Notes: generated by a model from the letters alone, not told the origin. 64,000 nucleotides of DNA from Pseudonocardia sp. MH-G8 (GCF_002262885.1 NZ_NKYF01000025.1:89659-153658); one strand, 5' to 3'. Positions 17,098-25,450 are shown, counted from the stretch's first letter. Translations and numbers: made by a program.

Positions 17098-19455
17098 ATG
17101 CCTGGATCGATTCTCGGTACCTCCGTTCGCCGCGTCGAGGATCGCGACCTCATGACCGGCGCCTCCACCTATGTCGGCAACCTCGCCCTCGAGGGCGTGC
17201 TGCACCTCGCCTTCGTGCGCTCCTCGATGGCGCACGCGGTGATCACCGGGATCGACGTGGCCGGCGCGGCCGCGGCACCGGGTGTGGTCGCCGTCCTCAC
17301 CGCGGGTGATCTCGACCTGCCTGCGCACCACGGTCTGATGGTCGTGAACCCCGACCTCCCGCGCCCGCCGCTCGCCACCGACCGCGTCCGCTTCGTGGGC
17401 GAGCCCGTCGCGGTGGTGGTCGGGGAGACGAAGGCCGCGGCCGTCGACGCCGTCGAGCTCGTGGAGGTCGACTACGACCCGCTGCCGGCCGTCGTCGACA
17501 TGGAGGCGGCCCTGGAGCCGGGCGCGGAGCTGCAGTTCCCGGAGCTCGGCAGCAACCTCGCCGCAGGGCAGCGCTCCACGGACGAGGACGCGCTCGCCGA
17601 CGCCGAGGTGGTCGTGCGGGCCCGGCTGGTGAACCAGCGCGTGGCCGTGATGCCCATGGAGGGCAACGCGATCGCCGTGCAGCCGGGGGACCAGGAGCAC
17701 GACCTCACCATCTGGGTGTCCACCCAGATGCCGCACGGATTCCGCGCGCAGGCCGCGGCGCTGTTCGGTCTGGAGACCGAGCGCGTCCGGGTGGTCGCAC
17801 CGCACGTAGGCGGGGGCTTCGGTGGCAAGGCGGGCATGCTCGCCGAGCACACGGCGGCCGTCGGCGTCGCGCGGAAGCTGGGACGCCCGGTCACGTGGGT
17901 GGAGACCCGCTCCGAGAACCTCGTGTCGATGCCGCAGGGTCGCGGCCAGGTCGCCTACTACGAGCTCGGCCTCACCCGCGAGGGCGTGATCACCGGGCTG
18001 CGGGCCCGGGTCGTGGCCGACAGCGGTGCCTACGCCGGGTTCGGTGGCGGGCTGGTGTTCGCCTCGACGCAGGCGATGGCCACCGGCGTCTACCGGGTCC
18101 CCAAGCTGGCGTTCGACGGCGCCGTGGCGCTCACCAACACCACGCCGATGGGCGCGTTCCGCGGCGCGGGTCGCCCGGAGGCCACCGCGCACATCGAGCG
18201 GATGATCGACCTGGCCGGCGCCGAGCTGGGCATCGACCCGGCGGAGATCCGCAGGCGCAACTTCATCCAGCCCGAGGAGTTCCCCTACCGCACACCGTCG
18301 GGCGTGCGCTACGACATCGGGGACTACGACCTGCCGCTGCGCGAGGCACTGCGACTCGTCGACTACGACAAGCTCCGCGAGGAGCAGGCGAGCAGGCGCG
18401 AGGCGGGCGGCCCCGTCCAGCTCGGCATCGGCATCAGCGTCTACGTGGAGATCACCGCGGGAGGCGGTGACGAGTACGGCTCGGTCACCGTCCACGCGGA
18501 CGGCAGTGCCACCGTCTCGGCAGGCACCTCCGGCCACGGGCAGGGACACCCCACGGCGTTCGCGATGCTCGCCAGCGACCGCCTCGGCATCCCGATGGAG
18601 AAGATCCGCTTCGTGCAGTCCGACACCGCCGTGGTGCCGCGCGGCGGGGGCACCGGCGGGTCGCGATCGCTGCAGATGGCCGGCAACGCCGTCCAGGGCG
18701 CGGCCGACGACGTGCTGGAACAGGCCCGCAAGCGCGCCGCGGCGATGCTGGAGGCGTCCGTCGACGACGTGCAGCTCACCGAGGACGGCGCGTTCGGCGT
18801 GGCCGGCGTGCCGTCGGTGACCCTGACGTGGGCCCAGGTCGCGAGCGGGGCCGAGGCCGAGGACGCGCCACTCCACGCCGGGATCGACTTCCACCAGGAC
18901 GACGCGACGTTCCCGTTCGGGTCGCACGTCTCGGTGGTGGAGGTGGACACCGACACCGGGCGGGTCACACCGCTGCGCCACGTCGCGGTGGACGACTGCG
19001 GGCGCATCCTCAACCCGCTGCTCGTGCAGGGGCAGCAGCACGGCGGGCTCGCGCAGGGGATCGCGCAGGCCCTCTACGAGGAGGTCCTCTACGACGCGGA
19101 CGGCCAGCCGCTCACGGCCACGCTGGCCGACTACCGGATGCCGAGCGCGGCCGACCTGTTCAACTACGAGACGGCCAACACCGAGACGCCCACTCCCATG
19201 AACCCGCTCGGCGCCAAGGGGATCGGCGAGTCGGCCACCGTGGGGTCCACGCCGGCCGTGCAGAACGCCGTGGTCGACGCGCTGAGCGTGTTCGGCGTGC
19301 GCCACGTCGACATGCCCTGCACGCCCGAGCGGGTATGGCGAGCGGTGCAGGACGGTCGCGCCGGTCGCGCCGCCGACCCGTGGCGCGAGCCGCCCGCCGT
19401 GTTCGCGACGCTGCCGGTCAGCAGCCAGGACGGGGCGGCGGAGGCCACCATCTGA
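17098..19455 (+). CDS. Xanthine dehydrogenase / aldehyde oxidase family molybdopterin-binding large subunit (form II CoxL-like)
   Basis: A 785-residue molybdenum hydroxylase large subunit. The N-terminal a/b hammerhead domain is followed by Mo-cofactor domains with GGGFGGKAG and GAKGIGESAT (catalytic Glu). The active-site loop reads MGAFRGAGRPE, which lacks the Cys of genuine CO dehydrogenase (VAYRCSFR), so this is a form II or aldehyde/purine-type enzyme. No small FeS or medium FAD subunit gene is adjacent, which is unusual. A TAGGGT box 7 nt before the ATG at 17098 suggests a leaderless mRNA. A terminator hairpin follows the gene. Confidence 0.88.
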   Translation: MPGSILGTSVRRVEDRDLMTGASTYVGNLALEGVLHLAFVRSSMAHAVITGIDVAGAAAAPGVVAVLTAGDLDLPAHHGLMVVNPDLPRPPLATDRVRFVGEPVAVVVGETKAAAVDAVELVEVDYDPLPAVVDMEAALEPGAELQFPELGSNLAAGQRSTDEDALADAEVVVRARLVNQRVAVMPMEGNAIAVQPGDQEHDLTIWVSTQMPHGFRAQAAALFGLETERVRVVAPHVGGGFGGKAGMLAEHTAAVGVARKLGRPVTWVETRSENLVSMPQGRGQVAYYELGLTREGVITGLRARVVADSGAYAGFGGGLVFASTQAMATGVYRVPKLAFDGAVALTNTTPMGAFRGAGRPEATAHIERMIDLAGAELGIDPAEIRRRNFIQPEEFPYRTPSGVRYDIGDYDLPLREALRLVDYDKLREEQASRREAGGPVQLGIGISVYVEITAGGGDEYGSVTVHADGSATVSAGTSGHGQGHPTAFAMLASDRLGIPMEKIRFVQSDTAVVPRGGGTGGSRSLQMAGNAVQGAADDVLEQARKRAAAMLEASVDDVQLTEDGAFGVAGVPSVTLTWAQVASGAEAEDAPLHAGIDFHQDDATFPFGSHVSVVEVDTDTGRVTPLRHVAVDDCGRILNPLLVQGQQHGGLAQGIAQALYEEVLYDADGQPLTATLADYRMPSAADLFNYETANTETPTPMNPLGAKGIGESATVGSTPAVQNAVVDALSVFGVRHVDMPCTPERVWRAVQDGRAGRAADPWREPPAVFATLPVSSQDGAAEATI

Positions 19456-19462
19456 CGCCGAC

Positions 19463-19494
19463 GGGCGCTCCGCCGTGCGAGCGGCGGGGCGCCC
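19463..19494 (+). terminator. Hairpin terminator of the molybdopterin hydroxylase gene
   Basis: GGGCGCTCCGCC (19463-19474) pairs with GGCGGGGCGCCC (19483-19494) over 12 positions with one mismatch, loop 8 nt, starting 8 bp after the stop codon. Confidence 0.7.
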
Positions 19495-19677
19495 CGTTCG
19501 GGTGGTGACCGCACCGCTCGATCGATTCATCCCGTTCCGCTCGGTTCGACCGAGTGCCCGTCCCGGCGGACCGGCCCCGATCGTGGGTCCCGGAACCCGC
19601 TGGGCGAGACTGCCCGCCGTGACGACCGAGTCATCTGACGAGGTGTCCGACGGGTGTCTGATGGGTGAGGAGACGGG

Positions 19678-20508
19678 ATGAAGCTGGCGACGATCCGGAC
19701 GGCGACGGGGCACCGGGCGGTGCGAGTGGATGCGAACGGCGCGGTCGAGACGGGCGAGGTCGATGTGCGCGCCCTGCTCGAGCGGCCGGACTGGGCGGCG
19801 CACGCCGCCGCGGCGGCCGGGCCGGTGCACCCGCTCGACGGGCTGGACTACGCGCCGCTCGTCCCGTCGCCCGAGAAGATCATCTGCGTCGGGCTGAACT
19901 ACCGCGACCACGTGCTCGAGATGGGCAACCAGCTGCCCGACTACCCCACCGTCTTCGCCAAGTTCGCCCCCGCCCTGGTCGGCGCGTACGACGACATCGT
20001 GCTGCCGCGCGCGTCGCAGGCGATCGACTACGAGGTCGAGCTCACCGTCGTGATCGGGCGCTCGGTCCGCCACGCCACGCCGGAGCAGGCCCAGGCGGCG
20101 ATCGCCGGCTACACCGTGCTCAACGACGTGAGCGTGCGCGATTTCCAGTACCGCACGAAGCAGTTCCTCCAGGGCAAGACGTTCGAGAAGAGCACCCCGC
20201 TGGGGCCCTGGATGGTCACCCCCGACGAGCTGCCCGAGGGCGGCTGGGAGGTCTCCACCGTGCTCGACGGGGAGACGATGCAGCGCTCGACCACCAGCGA
20301 GCTCGTGTTCAACGCGGTCGACCTGGTCGTCTACCTCTCCGGGATCGTCACGCTCAACCCGGGCGATGTGATCGCCACCGGCACCCCCGGCGGCGTCGGT
20401 CACGCGCGCAAGCCCCCGCGGTACCTGACGGACGGGGCCGAGCTGGTCACGACCGTTGCGGGCGTCGGCGAGTGCCGCAACACCTGTCGCCTCGAGGCGG
20501 CACCGTGA
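19678..20508 (+). CDS. Fumarylacetoacetate hydrolase family protein (probable fumarylpyruvate hydrolase)
   Basis: A 276-residue FAH-family enzyme. Metal ligands are in the region IDYEVELTVVIG, and further conserved motifs are CVGLNYRDH, YTVLNDVSVRD and ATGTPGGVG. The family splits carbon-carbon bonds of acylpyruvates in aromatic catabolism. The stop overlaps the start of a mycothiol-dependent maleylpyruvate isomerase gene as GTGA, so the natural reading is fumarylpyruvate hydrolase of the gentisate route, producing fumarate and pyruvate. A gentisate dioxygenase gene is not present nearby. ATG at 19678 has GAGGAG upstream. Confidence 0.85.
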   Translation: MKLATIRTATGHRAVRVDANGAVETGEVDVRALLERPDWAAHAAAAAGPVHPLDGLDYAPLVPSPEKIICVGLNYRDHVLEMGNQLPDYPTVFAKFAPALVGAYDDIVLPRASQAIDYEVELTVVIGRSVRHATPEQAQAAIAGYTVLNDVSVRDFQYRTKQFLQGKTFEKSTPLGPWMVTPDELPEGGWEVSTVLDGETMQRSTTSELVFNAVDLVVYLSGIVTLNPGDVIATGTPGGVGHARKPPRYLTDGAELVTTVAGVGECRNTCRLEAAP

Positions 20509-21239
20509 CGCCAGCGGGCAACCGCTCGCTCGCGCACACGCTCGCCTGGGCGGCCGACGGCGCAGCCCACCTGCGCGGCCTGATGACGCGCATGGGCGAG
20601 GAGGCGTTCGCGGCACCGTCCGCGCTGCCCGGCTGGAGCCGCGCGCACGTGCTCACGCACGTCGCGCGCAACGCGGACGCGCTGATCAACCTCCTGACCT
20701 GGGCGCGCACCGGTGTGCACACGCCCGCCTACGCCGGGCGCGAGCAACGCGACGCGGACATCGAGGCGGGGGCGATGCGCACGCCGGCAGCGATCCGCGA
20801 CGACGTCGTGGAGTCGTCCGACCGCCTGGCGCAGGTGGTGCGTGCGATGCCGAAGGCGGCGTGGTCGGCGCAGGTGCAGAACGCGCAGGGACGCGATCTC
20901 ACAGCCACCGACATCCCCTGGCTGCGCGCGCGGGAGATGTGGATCCACGCCGTCGACCTCGACGTCGGCGCGTCCTTCGCGGACATGCCGGCTCCCATGG
21001 TCACCGAGCTCCTCGCCGACGTGACCGCGATGATGGGGCAGAAGCCGGACTGCCCGCCCCTGCACCTCGTCGCGGCCGACGGCGCGCAGTGGTCGGTCGG
21101 GGACCCCGACACCGCCCTCACGGTCCGGGGGTCGGCGCCGGAGCTCGCGGCGTGGCTGCTCGGCCGGAGCAAGGGCCGCGAGCTGCGCACCGCCGACGGC
21201 AAGCGACCCTCCCACCTCATCCCACCCCGCTGGCTCTGA
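20505..21239 (+). CDS. Mycothiol-dependent maleylpyruvate isomerase
   Basis: A 244-residue DinB-like four-helix enzyme (MDMPI N-terminal domain) with a C-terminal SCP2-like domain. The metal ligands described for the Corynebacterium enzyme, His52, Glu144 and His148, are present at exactly these positions (VLTHVARN; RAREMWIHAVD). It isomerises maleylpyruvate to fumarylpyruvate using mycothiol and then feeds the hydrolase encoded just upstream. The 4-bp GTGA overlap indicates translational coupling. MDMPI-fold relatives include other thiol transferases, but the pairing with an FAH gene strengthens this call. Confidence 0.85.
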   Translation: MTPAGNRSLAHTLAWAADGAAHLRGLMTRMGEEAFAAPSALPGWSRAHVLTHVARNADALINLLTWARTGVHTPAYAGREQRDADIEAGAMRTPAAIRDDVVESSDRLAQVVRAMPKAAWSAQVQNAQGRDLTATDIPWLRAREMWIHAVDLDVGASFADMPAPMVTELLADVTAMMGQKPDCPPLHLVAADGAQWSVGDPDTALTVRGSAPELAAWLLGRSKGRELRTADGKRPSHLIPPRWL

Positions 21240-21269
21240 GCGCGCGAGCCCGGCGCTACCCCCGAACCC

Positions 21270-21520
21270 GCGAGTCAGGCTGCCAGCCACGCGAGTCGGG
21301 GTGCCGGCCACGCGAGTTGGGCTGCCAGTCGCGCGGGTTGGGTTGCCAGGCGCGCGAGTCGGGGTGCCGGCCGCGCGAGTTGGGTTGCCAGGCGCGCGGG
21401 TCGGGGTGCCGGCCGCGCGAGTCGGGCTGCCAGCCACGCGAGTTGGGTTGCCAGGCGCGCGAGTTGGGCTACCAGCTGCGCGAGTTGGGGTGTGGGCTGC
21501 GCGAGTCGCTGTCTTGCTGC
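21270..21520 (+). repeat. Array A: twelve 21-bp direct repeats with core GCGAGTYGGG
   Basis: Units start at 21270, 21291, 21312, 21333, 21354, 21375, 21396, 21417, 21438, 21459, 21480 and 21501, exactly 21 bp apart. Each begins GCGAGTY or GCGGGTY and continues with GGGnTGCC in all but the last two. The units are diverged at scattered positions but the spacing never slips. It lies just after the maleylpyruvate isomerase stop and is followed by an oppositely oriented array. Confidence 0.92.
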
Positions 21521-21558
21521 ATGCCGAATCGGATCCGGGAGGCGCATCGCGTTTCGCG

Positions 21559-21782
21559 AGCCCCTGCGCCACGATTCGCGGGCACGACGCCGCGATTCGC
21601 GGCCGCTGCGTCACTACTCGCGTGCAACGCGCCGCGGTTCGCGGGGGCTGCGCCGACTCGCGGGGCTGCGCCGCGATTCGCGGGGGCTGCGGCGCGGCTC
21701 GCGGGTAGGACGTCGCGATTCGCGGGGACTGCGGCGCGACTCGCGGGAGGTTGCGGCGCGGCTCGCGGGCGGGGTGGTTCGC
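21559..21782 (-). repeat. Array B: about ten ~21-bp repeats with core YTCGCGG (reverse orientation)
   Basis: Units of the type CGCCGCGATTCGCGGG recur roughly every 21 bp (one is 18, two are slightly longer) from 21559 to 21782. The core is the reverse complement of that in array A, so A and B face each other across a 40-bp gap. The array ends about 27 bp before the Shine-Dalgarno of the downstream RNB gene and may lie in its promoter or leader. Confidence 0.88.
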
Positions 21783-21824
21783 GGCCCGTCGCGTCCTGGC
21801 TGCGCTCGTGGGAGGCTCCCGGGC

Positions 21825-23243
21825 GTGCCGTCGCAGCGTCCCGTTCCGGACTTCGCCGCCGTCCGTGCCGAGTTCGCCCTCCCCGACGCGTTCCCACCGG
21901 CCGTGTTGGCCGAGGCCACGCAGGCGGCGGCGGAGCGGCCGGGCCCCGGGCCGGGTCGCCGCGACGCCACGGACGTCGAGCTGGTGACGATCGACCCTCC
22001 CGGCTCGAAGGATCTCGATCAGGCCGTCGGTGTCGTGCGCAGGGGTGCCGGCTTCCGGGTGCACTACGCGATCGCCGATCTCGGTGCCGTCGTGGTGCCC
22101 GGGGGCGCTCTCGACACGGACGTGCGGCGGCGTGGCCAGACGATCTACCTGCCGGACGGGGCGGTGCCGCTGCACCCGCCGGTGCTGTCCGAGGACGCGG
22201 CGAGCCTGCTGCCGGACGGGCCGCGGGCGGCGGTGCTGTGGACGGTCGACCTGGACGGCGACGGCGAGGTGGTCGCGGTCGACGTCGGGCGGGCGCTCGT
22301 GCGGTCGCGGGCCCGGCTGGACTACGCCGGCGTGCAGGCGGACATCGCTGCCGGCTCGCTGCACCCGGGCATCGCCGGCCTTCCGGAGCTGGGGCCGTTG
22401 CGGCGGGCCCACGCGGTGCGCCGCGGCGCGATCGAGCTGGAACTGCCCGAGCAGGAGGTCGTGCCGGACGGCGCGGGCGGCTGGACGGTCCAGGTGCGCC
22501 GCCGGCTCGACGTCGAGTCGTGGAACGCGGAGATCTCCCTGCTCACCGGGATGGCGGCGGCGCGGATCATGCTCGACGCGGGCGTCGGCCTGCTCCGCAC
22601 GCTGCCGGCGCCGGACGACGACGCGCTCGCGGCGTTCCGGCGCGCGGCCCGCGAGCTGGGCTTCGCGTGGCCGGAGGGCGCCTCGGTGGCCGAGGTGCTG
22701 GCGGGGCTGCCGGCCGACACCCCGTCGGCCCTCGCGCTGCGCCGTGCCGCCACCACGTTGCTGCGCGGGGCCGGTTACGCGGCGTTCGACCGCGCCGCGG
22801 GCGCGCCGCCGCCCGACGACCCGGGGCACGGCGGGATCGGTGCCCCGTACGCGCACGTGACGGCGCCGCTGCGGCGTCTCATCGATCGTTTCGGCACCGA
22901 GGTGTGCCTGGCTGTCGTGGCGGGACAGGAGCTGCCGGAGTGGTTGCGCACCGCGTTGCCGGCGCTGCCCGAGGCGATGGCCGCGTCCGACGCGCTGGCC
23001 GGGAGGGTGGACCGCGCCTGCGTCGACCGCACCGAGGCCGCGCTCCTGCACACCCACGTGGGACGGGAGTTCGACGCGGTGGTGCTGCGTCCGGGGCAGG
23101 CGGACGGGGAGGCGGGCGAGGTCTACGTGCCGGAGCCGCCGGTGCTGGCGCGGTGCACCGGTGATCTCGCGGCCGGTGCCGTGGTGCGCGTGCGGTTGCA
23201 GGAGGCGGATCCGGCGACCGGGCGCATCGAGTTCGCCGCATGA
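21825..23243 (+). CDS. RNB-domain 3'-5' exoribonuclease (RNase II family)
   Basis: A 472-residue single-strand-specific exonuclease candidate. The RNB core motif reads IDPPGSKDLDQAVGV: the Asp residues of the metal site are present except that the last one, usually Asp-Asp, is Asp-Gln. Downstream RNB motifs include HYAIADLGAVV and YAHVTAPLRRLIDRF, with the catalytic Arg in the latter. No N-terminal cold-shock domain is present, making it shorter than E. coli RNase II; the C-terminus may form an S1-like fold. The GTG at 21825 has GGGAGG 9 nt upstream. It follows repeat array B directly. Confidence 0.9.
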   Translation: MPSQRPVPDFAAVRAEFALPDAFPPAVLAEATQAAAERPGPGPGRRDATDVELVTIDPPGSKDLDQAVGVVRRGAGFRVHYAIADLGAVVVPGGALDTDVRRRGQTIYLPDGAVPLHPPVLSEDAASLLPDGPRAAVLWTVDLDGDGEVVAVDVGRALVRSRARLDYAGVQADIAAGSLHPGIAGLPELGPLRRAHAVRRGAIELELPEQEVVPDGAGGWTVQVRRRLDVESWNAEISLLTGMAAARIMLDAGVGLLRTLPAPDDDALAAFRRAARELGFAWPEGASVAEVLAGLPADTPSALALRRAATTLLRGAGYAAFDRAAGAPPPDDPGHGGIGAPYAHVTAPLRRLIDRFGTEVCLAVVAGQELPEWLRTALPALPEAMAASDALAGRVDRACVDRTEAALLHTHVGREFDAVVLRPGQADGEAGEVYVPEPPVLARCTGDLAAGAVVRVRLQEADPATGRIEFAA

Positions 23244-23335
23244 TCATGATCTCGATCGGGGTTCGCGCGGGGTTGTGGTGAGGCTACCCTCAGTCGCGGC
23301 GGACGGTCCGCCGAGCAGAACTGGGGAGGTGGGCC

Positions 23336-24436
23336 GTGCGCGTGCGCGCGTTCCGCTACGGCATCGAGCACGAGTGCGCGATGGTATTCGCCGACGGCGG
23401 CTTCGCCGACCACACGAACACCGCCTTCGAGGAGCTGCAGTCCGTGGTCGACGCGCTCCCCGAAGACCCGAAGGACTACCCGGACCTGCGGGTCGGTGAT
23501 CAGGGGATCAAACGCAAACGCTGGTACGTCGAGGGCTACGAGCGCTTCGACGGCCACGGTGAGCTCACCCGCTGCGATCCCAAGGGCATCGAGGTGCGCA
23601 CCCGCATCCACGATGCGGTGGACGCAGCGGTCGACGCGCTGCGGGCCGACCTGCAGCGGCTCGACGCCGCGCTGGCCGGCACCCGGCTGCGCGCCACGAC
23701 GGTCTCGTTCAACCCGGTGCGCTCGGACTACCGCATCGAGCCGCCGCTGAACGCCTGGGAGCAGACCCACCGCCAGGGCTCGCCCGAGGAGCGCACGGCG
23801 CACCTGCACATGTCGACCTACGGCCCGGACCTGAACCTGTCCTGCGCGGATCTCGACGCCACCGCCCTCGTCGACGTCGGCCGCAAGCTCACCCACTACA
23901 GCCCGTGGCTGGTGCCGCTGTCCTTCTCCTCGCCGTTCCGGGACGGGGCGCCCTGGGGCGGCCTCTCGGCGCGCACCGCCGTCCGCACGGGCGTGCGGCC
24001 CGCGGCGCTGGTCTTCCTCGGCGCGGACGACGAGCAGGTCGACGCCGACCCCTCGCTCACGCAGGTGGCGCGGCTGCCCGCGGAGGTCGGGCGGATCGAG
24101 TTCAAGGCGTTCGACTCCTGCCCGGACCCCGATCTGTACGGCGAGCTGTTGTCCCTGCTCACCGGCCTGGTGCTGGACGAGACGTTGCCCGGTCGGCGCA
24201 CCACACCGGATGCGGCCCTGCACCGGCACGTCGCCGTCGCGGGGCTCGCCGACGAGGCCGTCCACGCCGGCACCGGCGAGCTGCTCGACGCGGCGGCGCG
24301 GGCGCTGGTCGGGCGCCCGGACGACCTCGCGCGGCTCGAACGGCTGCGTGGGCGCTGGCGGCGGCGCGAGTCGCCGGCCGCGGCCATGCTCGCCGCGTAC
24401 CGCGCGGGGACGCCGGTCGCCGGCCTGCAGCCCTGA
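23336..24436 (+). CDS. Glutamate-cysteine ligase (GCS2) family carboxylate-amine ligase
   Basis: A 366-residue ATP-dependent carboxylate-amine ligase of the GCS2/YbdK superfamily. The start FRYGIEHECAMVF carries the Glu-x-Glu-like metal/substrate motif of the family, and VGRIEFKAFDSCPDPDLY is the matching C-terminal motif. Because actinobacteria use mycothiol rather than glutathione, the product is probably another gamma-glutamyl or similar amide; the substrate is unknown. The GTG at 23336 has GGGGAGG upstream. It converges on panB with a long inverted repeat in between. Confidence 0.82.
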   Translation: MRVRAFRYGIEHECAMVFADGGFADHTNTAFEELQSVVDALPEDPKDYPDLRVGDQGIKRKRWYVEGYERFDGHGELTRCDPKGIEVRTRIHDAVDAAVDALRADLQRLDAALAGTRLRATTVSFNPVRSDYRIEPPLNAWEQTHRQGSPEERTAHLHMSTYGPDLNLSCADLDATALVDVGRKLTHYSPWLVPLSFSSPFRDGAPWGGLSARTAVRTGVRPAALVFLGADDEQVDADPSLTQVARLPAEVGRIEFKAFDSCPDPDLYGELLSLLTGLVLDETLPGRRTTPDAALHRHVAVAGLADEAVHAGTGELLDAAARALVGRPDDLARLERLRGRWRRRESPAAAMLAAYRAGTPVAGLQP

Positions 24437-24453
24437 ACTCCCGCGCGCCTCGC

Positions 24454-24570
24454 GACACAGGCGCAGCGCGCGACATGCGTGCGCCGAGACCCCGACTCGC
24501 GGGTGTGGGGGCACGCCCCCCGCGAGTCGCGGTCTGCGTGCGCCCGTGTCGCGCTCTGGGCGCGGGTGTC
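24454..24570. terminator. Long imperfect palindrome built from the CGACTCGCG repeat, between convergent genes
   Basis: The core arms AGACCCCGACTCGCGG (24487-24502) and CCGCGAGTCGCGGTCT (24520-24535) match at 15 of 16 positions. Outside them GCGCGACA and TGTCGCGC, and further out GACAC and GTGTC, can continue an imperfect stem to about 24454-24570. It fills the gap between the GCS2 gene and panB and probably acts as a bidirectional terminator. The arms are copies of the dispersed repeat family. Confidence 0.75.
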
Positions 24571-25450
24571 AGGTGTAGGAGTGCTCGTCGGCGGGGTAGT
24601 GGCCGCCGCGGACGTCGGCGTCGAAGCGCCTCGCGGCGTCGAGCAGGGTGGCGCCGAGGTCGGCGTACTGCTTGACGAACCGGGGCTTGCGGCCGCGGTT
24701 CATGCCCGCCATGTCCGACCACACGAGGACCTGGGCGTCGCAGTCCGGGCCGGCGCCGATGCCGATGGTCGGGATGGCGATCTCGGCCGTCACCCGCTTG
24801 GCGACGTCGGCGGGCACCATCTCCAACACGACGGCGAACGCGCCGGCGGCCTGCATCGCGAGGGCGTCGGAGACGAGCTGGTCGCCCGCGGCGCCACGGC
24901 CCTGCACGCGGTACCCGCCGAGCGCGTGCTCGCTCTGCGGCGTGAAGCCCAGGTGCGCCATCACCGGGATGCCGGAGCCTGCGAGGGCCTCGACCTGGGG
25001 AGCGAGGCGGGCACCGCCTTCGAGCTTGACGGCGTGCGCGCCGCCCTCCTTGAGGAACCGGAACGCGGTGCCCAGCGCCTGCTCGGGGCCCACCTGGTAG
25101 CTGCCGAACGGGAGGTCGGCCACGACGAGCGCGGACCGCGCACCCCGCACGACGGCCTTGACCAGCGGAAGCAGCTCCTCGACCGTCACCGGCAGCGTGT
25201 TCTCGTAGCCGTAGACGTTGTTGGCGGCCGAGTCGCCGACGAGCAGCACCGGGATGCCGGCCTCGTCGAAGATCTCCGCGGTGTAGGTGTCGTAGGCGGT
25301 GAGCATCGCCCACCGCTGCCCGTGCTCCTTGAACGCGTGCAGGTGCGGGATCCGGGTGCGCCGCGGTGGCGGGGCGGTGGCGGGCCCGGTGCGGTACGGC
25401 GGGTTCTCGGGCGCGTCCGCGGGCTGGGCGTGCGTCGGTCGGGACATCAT
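24569..25450 (-). CDS. panB: 3-methyl-2-oxobutanoate hydroxymethyltransferase (ketopantoate hydroxymethyltransferase)
   Basis: A 293-residue TIM-barrel enzyme that transfers a one-carbon unit from methylene-tetrahydrofolate to 2-oxoisovalerate, the first step of pantothenate and CoA synthesis. Family motifs are MLTAYDTYTAEIFDEAGI, LLVGDSAANNVYG, VVADLPFGSYQ, AVKLEGG, VMAHLGFTPQS and TIGIGAGPDCDAQVLVW. Compared with E. coli PanB it has an N-terminal Pro-rich extension of about 40 residues. Two adjacent ATGs (25450 and 25447) follow GGGAGG. It diverges from a TAP-type peptidase gene, the same neighbourhood as Rv2224c-panB in Mycobacterium tuberculosis. Confidence 0.95.
   Translation of the reverse strand: MMSRPTHAQPADAPENPPYRTGPATAPPPRRTRIPHLHAFKEHGQRWAMLTAYDTYTAEIFDEAGIPVLLVGDSAANNVYGYENTLPVTVEELLPLVKAVVRGARSALVVADLPFGSYQVGPEQALGTAFRFLKEGGAHAVKLEGGARLAPQVEALAGSGIPVMAHLGFTPQSEHALGGYRVQGRGAAGDQLVSDALAMQAAGAFAVVLEMVPADVAKRVTAEIAIPTIGIGAGPDCDAQVLVWSDMAGMNRGRKPRFVKQYADLGATLLDAARRFDADVRGGHYPADEHSYT

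Noticed and set aside
17098..19455. Annotation as carbon monoxide dehydrogenase large subunit
   Set aside because: The active-site Cys loop of true CO dehydrogenase is absent and no coxM/coxS genes are adjacent.
17053..20616. 1187-residue minus-strand ORF and other very long antisense ORFs (for example 11023-14727 minus, 5764-7272 plus)
   Set aside because: They are shadows of genuine genes in GC-rich DNA: translations are Arg/Gly/His-rich without motifs, while the opposite strand encodes clear enzymes.
21301..21708. Open frame across array A giving a heptapeptide-repeat protein (VGLPGAR-like units), and a similar one on the minus strand
   Set aside because: 21 bp is a multiple of three, so a stop-free repeat opens frames on both strands automatically. 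There is no ribosome-binding site, signal or conserved flanking domain, and the frame runs on into array B.
23336..24436. Glutathione-synthesis gshA
   Set aside because: The protein belongs to the wider GCS2 ligase family; actinobacteria generally use mycothiol, and no gshB-like partner is present.
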